The notes under the pieces: model-generated | Database searches by the model: none | What the model was told of the DNA's origin: nothing | Seen by the model: only the letters and a program-made list of their open reading frames with translations | NCBI GenBank assembly: GCA_026418875.1 | Contig: JAOAAM010000171.1 | Coordinates: 1 to 7,153, forward strand | Length of the DNA: 7,153 nucleotides | Reading direction: 5' to 3' | From: Gemmataceae bacterium | GTDB lineage: Bacteria; Planctomycetota; Planctomycetia; Gemmatales; Gemmataceae | In this document: positions 4,352 to 7,153 of the stretch, in pieces | How the letters are laid out: each line of letters opens with the position of its first letter | Position numbering within the stretch: position 1 is the first letter of the stretch | Made by a program: the position numbers and the translations under genes

Positions 4352-6511
4352 ATGTTGCGCGAAGAGCAGATCGACATCCGCCGACAGCGTGCCAAGGAGG
4401 GCACATTCCACATCCAGAAGCTTGGCCGAAACCGCATTTTCAGCGACTACCAAGTCGTGAACCCGACGACGGGAGGCCAGTACCGCGTCTCGATCCGCGG
4501 CTTCGACATCGGCGACAACACTTGCACTTGCCCCGACTTCAAGAGCAACACGCTGGGAACGTGCAAACACATCGAGGCGGTGCTGAAGAATCTCGCCGAC
4601 GAGGCCGGGCCAAACATCCGCCGGCGAAAAGCGGCCGTCACCCAGCCGGAAATTTTTCTGCACTACGGCGAGCAACTCCGGCTTGGTCTGCACCTCCCCC
4701 CACGGTATTCCGACTCGTTGGCCGATCTCGCCCGGCGGTTCTTCGATGCAGAAGGCTTTTGGAAGGGGGGCATCGCTTACGACGAACTCATCAACGCGAT
4801 CCACTCGGTGCCGGAACAGGTGACTGTCCTCTCGGATGCTCTGGAATTTATCGACTGGGAGATCGAACGACAGCGAATGGCCCGCCGCGAGGTCGAGTTG
4901 CTCGCCGAGGTTGCGAATCCCGAATCCGAATTCCGGCGGTTGTTGAAGGTGCCGTTGTACGACTTCCAGTGGCGGGGGGCGATCTTCCTCGCCTGCCGGG
5001 GCCGATGCATCTTGGGCGACGACATGGGGCTGGGCAAGACGATCCAGACGCTGGCCGCCGTCGAAATCCTTGTTCGAGAGCGGGGGATCGAACGAGTCCT
5101 GGTCGTCGCCCCGGCGAGTGTCAAGTATCAATGGGAGACGGAAATCCGCAAGTTCACCGATCGGCCGGTCCAAGTCATCGAAGGGCTGCAAGACGAGCGT
5201 CGGCGGCAATACGCCCAATACACCTTCTACCGACTGGTCAATTATGAGCAAGTCCTCCGCGATTGGGATGCGTTGAATGCCTGGTCGCCGGACTTGATCG
5301 TCCTCGACGAGGCCCAACGCATCAAGAACTGGGAATCCAAACTTTCCCGCTCCGTCAAGAAGCTGCGGAGCCGCTACGCCATCGTCCTGACAGGCACTCC
5401 CCTGGAGAATCGTTTGGAGGAACTGTACAGCATCGTCCAATTCGTGGATGACCGCCGGCTGGGGCCAGCCTTCCAGTTCCTTCACGAACATCGTGTTCTC
5501 GACGAGTCGGGGCGTCTTCTCGGCTATCGCAATTTGCACAAAGTTCGTGAGAAGCTCGAGCCGATCCTGCTCCGTCGAACTCGAGCCGACGTGCTCCAGC
5601 AACTCCCCGTCCGAACCGAAACGACCTGGCTGGTGGAGTTGTCCGACGAACAGCGGCGGCTCTACGACGAGCAACGCATTGCCTTGGCTCGACTGCTGCA
5701 AAAGAAAATTCTCACTGACCTCGACCGACAACGTGTCTTGGCGTGCCTCGCGGCGCTCCGCATGGCGTGCGGCTCGACCTACCTGCTGGACAAAACTTCC
5801 GATGTCTCGCCGAAATTGGATGAATTCACGCAACGGCTCCAAGAACTGCTCGAGGATTCCCAACGGAAAATCGTCGTCTTCAGTCAATGGGAGATGCTTC
5901 TTGATCGGGCGTCGCAACGGCTGCGTCTGCTCGATGTGCCCCATTGTCTCTTGCACGGTCGAATTCCAGCCCGTGAAAGGCGAAAACTCCTCGATCGCTT
6001 CCGCGAGGGTTCCGACACCCGGGTCTTGCTCAGCACCGACACCGGCGGCACCGGGCTGAACCTGCAAGCTGCCGACACGGTGATCAACCTGGAAGTGCCC
6101 TGGAACCCCGCCGTCTTGGACCAACGCATCGCCCGAGTCCATCGCATGGGGCAGAGTCGGCCGGTGCAAGTGCTGAATTTCGTCACCAGGGGCACGATCG
6201 AGGAGCGGGTAGTGCAGGTCGTGGAGCAAAAGCGTGCCCTGTTCTCCGGCGTATTCACGGGCGACAGCGACGAGGTGCTTCTCGATGCCTTGAGCCAAGA
6301 GTCGTTCCTGAACACGGTTCGCGAATTGGTTGGAGAAGTGCCGGAGCCGATGCCGACTGCCTCGGATGCCCGTACCCGGTTGATCTCGGCCAGTGTCCTG
6401 CTTCTTGAAGCCATCACCGAACTGCTGGGCGATCGTCCGCCGGACCTGCCCCCGGACGTTGCCGCCCGATTGGGGACTGTTTCCCAGAAGTTGCGGGCAC
6501 TGGCCGAATGA
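4352..6511 (+). CDS. SWIM zinc-finger SNF2-family helicase-like ATPase
   Basis: This 719-residue protein joins a SWIM zinc finger (C58-x-C60 ... C71-x-H73, within CTCPDF and GTCKHIEAVL) to a complete two-lobe SNF2 ATPase, a DNA translocase and remodeller related to RapA/HepA. Lobe 1: LYDFQWRGA (202-210), Walker A DDMGLGKTIQ (223-232), Walker B LDEAQRIKN (318-326; DEAQ, common in this bacterial group as I recall), motif III LTGTPLENR (346-354). Lobe 2: KIVVFSQWEM (506-515), motif V STDTGGTGLNLQAAD (561-575), motif VI QRIARVHRMGQ (591-601) with both arginine-finger candidates. No catalytic residue is missing. The C-terminal 100 residues are helical and unassigned. It is shorter than many SWIM-SNF2 proteins, which run to about 1000 residues. 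Start: ATG with AGGGG 9 bases upstream, partly in the inverted repeat. No nuclease, methyltransferase or partner gene lies beside it, so a defence role has no support from context. Confidence 0.93.
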   Translation: MLREEQIDIRRQRAKEGTFHIQKLGRNRIFSDYQVVNPTTGGQYRVSIRGFDIGDNTCTCPDFKSNTLGTCKHIEAVLKNLADEAGPNIRRRKAAVTQPEIFLHYGEQLRLGLHLPPRYSDSLADLARRFFDAEGFWKGGIAYDELINAIHSVPEQVTVLSDALEFIDWEIERQRMARREVELLAEVANPESEFRRLLKVPLYDFQWRGAIFLACRGRCILGDDMGLGKTIQTLAAVEILVRERGIERVLVVAPASVKYQWETEIRKFTDRPVQVIEGLQDERRRQYAQYTFYRLVNYEQVLRDWDALNAWSPDLIVLDEAQRIKNWESKLSRSVKKLRSRYAIVLTGTPLENRLEELYSIVQFVDDRRLGPAFQFLHEHRVLDESGRLLGYRNLHKVREKLEPILLRRTRADVLQQLPVRTETTWLVELSDEQRRLYDEQRIALARLLQKKILTDLDRQRVLACLAALRMACGSTYLLDKTSDVSPKLDEFTQRLQELLEDSQRKIVVFSQWEMLLDRASQRLRLLDVPHCLLHGRIPARERRKLLDRFREGSDTRVLLSTDTGGTGLNLQAADTVINLEVPWNPAVLDQRIARVHRMGQSRPVQVLNFVTRGTIEERVVQVVEQKRALFSGVFTGDSDEVLLDALSQESFLNTVRELVGEVPEPMPTASDARTRLISASVLLLEAITELLGDRPPDLPPDVAARLGTVSQKLRALAE

Positions 6512-6515
6512 TGGG

Positions 6516-6540
6516 CCGACCATTTTTTCAGTGTGGTCGG
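6516..6540 (+). other. Inverted repeat directly after the SNF2 stop
   Basis: CCGACCA (6516-6522) pairs perfectly with TGGTCGG (6534-6540) around an 11-base loop that begins with six T. It starts 4 bases after the helicase stop codon. The T-run sits in the loop rather than after the stem on either strand, so it does not fit the intrinsic-terminator pattern; it may protect the mRNA 3' end or be a protein-binding dyad. Confidence 0.45.
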
Positions 6541-6616
6541 ATCGCTGGTCGCCGGTGCCGGCTTACAGCATGACAATCCTGAGAGAAACTCACGGTCAAA
6601 GTCCTCGGAGTATGTG

Positions 6617-7012
6617 ATGCGTTGGACACGGTTGGATCACTGCTCGGTCATCATCACGGATGTGGCCAAGGCACGATGGTTCTATCGGGAGGTGCTCGGG
6701 TTGACGGAGATTCCCGCTCCCAGAACCTTTGACTTTGTCGCACTTTGGTTCGACTTGGGCGGAGGGCAGACGCTGCATCTGTTGTTGAAGCCGCAGCCGG
6801 ACTCCATCAGCCCGCGTCACTTCGCTTTGCATGTCGAGGATGCAGCCAGCGCTCGTGAGGAACTGAGACGCCACGGCATCCCGATCGAGGAAACCACGCC
6901 GATTCCCCATTGCGACCGTTTCTTCGTCCGCGATCCCGACGGGAACCGCATCGAGATCATCCAATGGTTACAACCCTACGACCCGCTGCGAGATGGCCGC
7001 TATCGCGTTTGA
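6617..7012 (+). CDS. VOC-superfamily protein (glyoxalase/dioxygenase fold)
   Basis: At 131 residues this is a single VOC domain of two beta-alpha-beta-beta-beta modules. Module 1 starts LDHCSVIITDVAKARWFY (6-23), followed by the typical VLGLTEI. Module 2 starts RHFALHVEDAASAREELRRHG (67-87) and ends with DPDGNRIEIIQW (106-117), the family's signature end strand. Likely metal ligands are H8, H54, H68 and E113, in the places where glyoxalase I, FosA and extradiol dioxygenases hold their metal, so a divalent-metal enzyme is probable. The substrate cannot be read from sequence; thiol-conjugate or antibiotic-modifying roles are only family possibilities. Start: ATG 6617 with CGGAG 6 bases upstream. 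An upstream in-frame GTG at 6533 lies in the inverted repeat after the helicase and has no ribosome site. GACAAT at 6572-6577 is a weak -10 candidate. It is probably transcribed separately or by read-through from the helicase. Confidence 0.85.
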   Translation: MRWTRLDHCSVIITDVAKARWFYREVLGLTEIPAPRTFDFVALWFDLGGGQTLHLLLKPQPDSISPRHFALHVEDAASAREELRRHGIPIEETTPIPHCDRFFVRDPDGNRIEIIQWLQPYDPLRDGRYRV

Positions 7013-7070
7013 GCGGCGTCGGAGTTGAGAATCACGGCTGCTCCACGAATCATGCCGGGGCTAGCTCAAT

Positions 7071-7090
7071 AGCGGAGGCGCCAGCGGAGG
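7071..7090 (+). repeat. Two tandem AGCGGAGG boxes before a possible start codon
   Basis: AGCGGAGG occurs at 7071-7078 and again at 7083-7090, separated by CGCC, giving a 12-bp period. Both copies contain a strong Shine-Dalgarno-like GGAGG. The second lies at correct spacing from the ATG at 7099; the first would be 20 bases away. This may be a small duplication that doubled the ribosome site, or part of an RNA helix if the region is non-coding. Confidence 0.5.
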
Positions 7091-7098
7091 ACAGCACC

Positions 7099-7153
7099 AT
7101 GGGTGACCAGGTCGGCCGGGGAAGCAGAACCGACGCTGCCGACCCCCCACCAC
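7099..7153 (+). CDS. Possible start of a new gene (first 18 codons, runs off the right edge)
   Basis: An ATG at 7099 follows GGAGGA (7086-7091) with 7-base spacing, one of the best ribosome sites in the window, and the frame stays open to the edge. The 18 residues visible (MGDQVGRGSRTDAADPPP) are polar and Pro-rich, as in a disordered N-terminus, and give no family clue. It lies 86 bases after the VOC gene on the same strand. The alternative is that the same bases belong to an SRP-like RNA; both cannot easily be true. Confidence 0.4.
   Translation, partial: MGDQVGRGSRTDAADPPP

Larger units (their letters stand above)
7054..7153 (+). ncRNA. Possible signal recognition particle (4.5S-like) RNA, competing with the CDS call
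   Basis: ACCAGGTC (7106-7113) and GGAAGCAG (7120-7127) match conserved blocks around the Ffh-binding helix 8 of E. coli 4.5S RNA. The spacing between CAGG (7108-7111) and AGCA (7123-7126) is 11 bases, against 10 in E. coli and human RNA. Pairs outside this core are possible: GGT (7102-7104) with ACC, CAGC (7092-7095) with GCTG (7135-7138), and GGGG (7057-7060) with the C-run at 7143-7148. Against it, the GGAA tetraloop is missing: where E. coli has CCGGAAGG this has CCGGGG, and the cap would be only two pairs. Low confidence. Confidence 0.22.

Noticed and set aside
4309..5247. Plus-strand open frame of 312 codons overlapping the start of the SNF2 gene.
   Set aside because: It is a shifted frame of the helicase with Arg/Pro-rich composition typical of out-of-frame GC-rich DNA; the helicase frame carries all motifs.
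4352..6511. SNF2 helicase as part of a DISARM- or BREX-like defence system.
   Set aside because: No methyltransferase, nuclease, phospholipase or DUF1998-type gene is nearby, and the neighbours are envelope and metabolic genes.
2732..6523. A 1263-codon open frame on the minus strand running across three plus-strand genes.
   Set aside because: Its codons are exact reverse complements of the sense codons, because the genes at 2390, 3548 and 4352 all share one frame. Stops would need TTA, CTA or TCA in the sense strand, which GC-rich genes avoid. It crosses two intergenic gaps and a terminator, and its translation shows no domain, while the sense strand has clear families.
7054..7125. tRNA-like 5' half (GCCGGGG followed by CTAGCTCAAT).
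   Set aside because: The start resembles a tRNA acceptor and D-arm, but no anticodon arm and no GTTCGA T-loop follow in the remaining bases.

Overview
The window is GC-rich DNA with high-GC codon choice and looks like a chromosomal stretch of a Gram-negative-type bacterium. I infer Planctomycetota, possibly the Gemmatales/Gemmataceae side. The reasons are the gene mix (an ebo-type TatD hydrolase, a Cys-rich exported protein with an outer-membrane barrel-like C-terminus, a LolA-like exported protein, a short SWIM-SNF2 helicase), the loosely packed mostly co-directional genes and the GC-rich codon use. No rRNA or other taxonomic marker is present, so this placement rests on protein recognition only. 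I see no transposase, integrase, phage gene or CRISPR array.

Layout. Positions 1-142 hold the first 47 codons of a minus-strand TatD-type metal-dependent hydrolase. It is divergent from a concentrative nucleoside transporter (412-2124, NupC/CNT family) whose N-terminus is a 15-bp tandem repeat coding for a D/N-x-P-R tail. The 269-bp divergent gap contains a perfect TATAAT box. After the transporter come a bulged 12-bp hairpin and a 265-bp gap. Next is an exported, probably outer-membrane protein (2390-3391) whose Shine-Dalgarno sequence sits in the tetraloop of a perfect 6-bp hairpin. A strong intrinsic terminator (3452-3487) that mimics a tRNA T-arm closes this unit. A secreted LolA-like protein (3548-4261) follows. 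Then a long inverted repeat overlaps the start region of a 719-residue SWIM-SNF2 helicase-like ATPase (4352-6511). A 7-bp inverted repeat follows the helicase stop. A small VOC/glyoxalase-fold protein (6617-7012) comes next. The last 86 bases before the next possible start carry two tandem GGAGG boxes and an ATG that may open a further gene. The same bases resemble the core of a signal recognition particle RNA, and the two readings compete.

The genes do not form an obvious single pathway. Two adjacent products are exported (envelope barrel-like protein, LolA-like periplasmic protein) but a terminator separates them. The helicase acts on nucleic acid, and the VOC protein is likely a small metal enzyme. 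The most notable signals are non-coding: structured translation-initiation regions with opposite logic (SD exposed in one, buried in the other), the T-arm-like terminator flanked by a 10-bp direct repeat, and the repeat-born N-terminal tail of the transporter. No gap exceeds 300 bases. I did not find a convincing new multi-gene system here.
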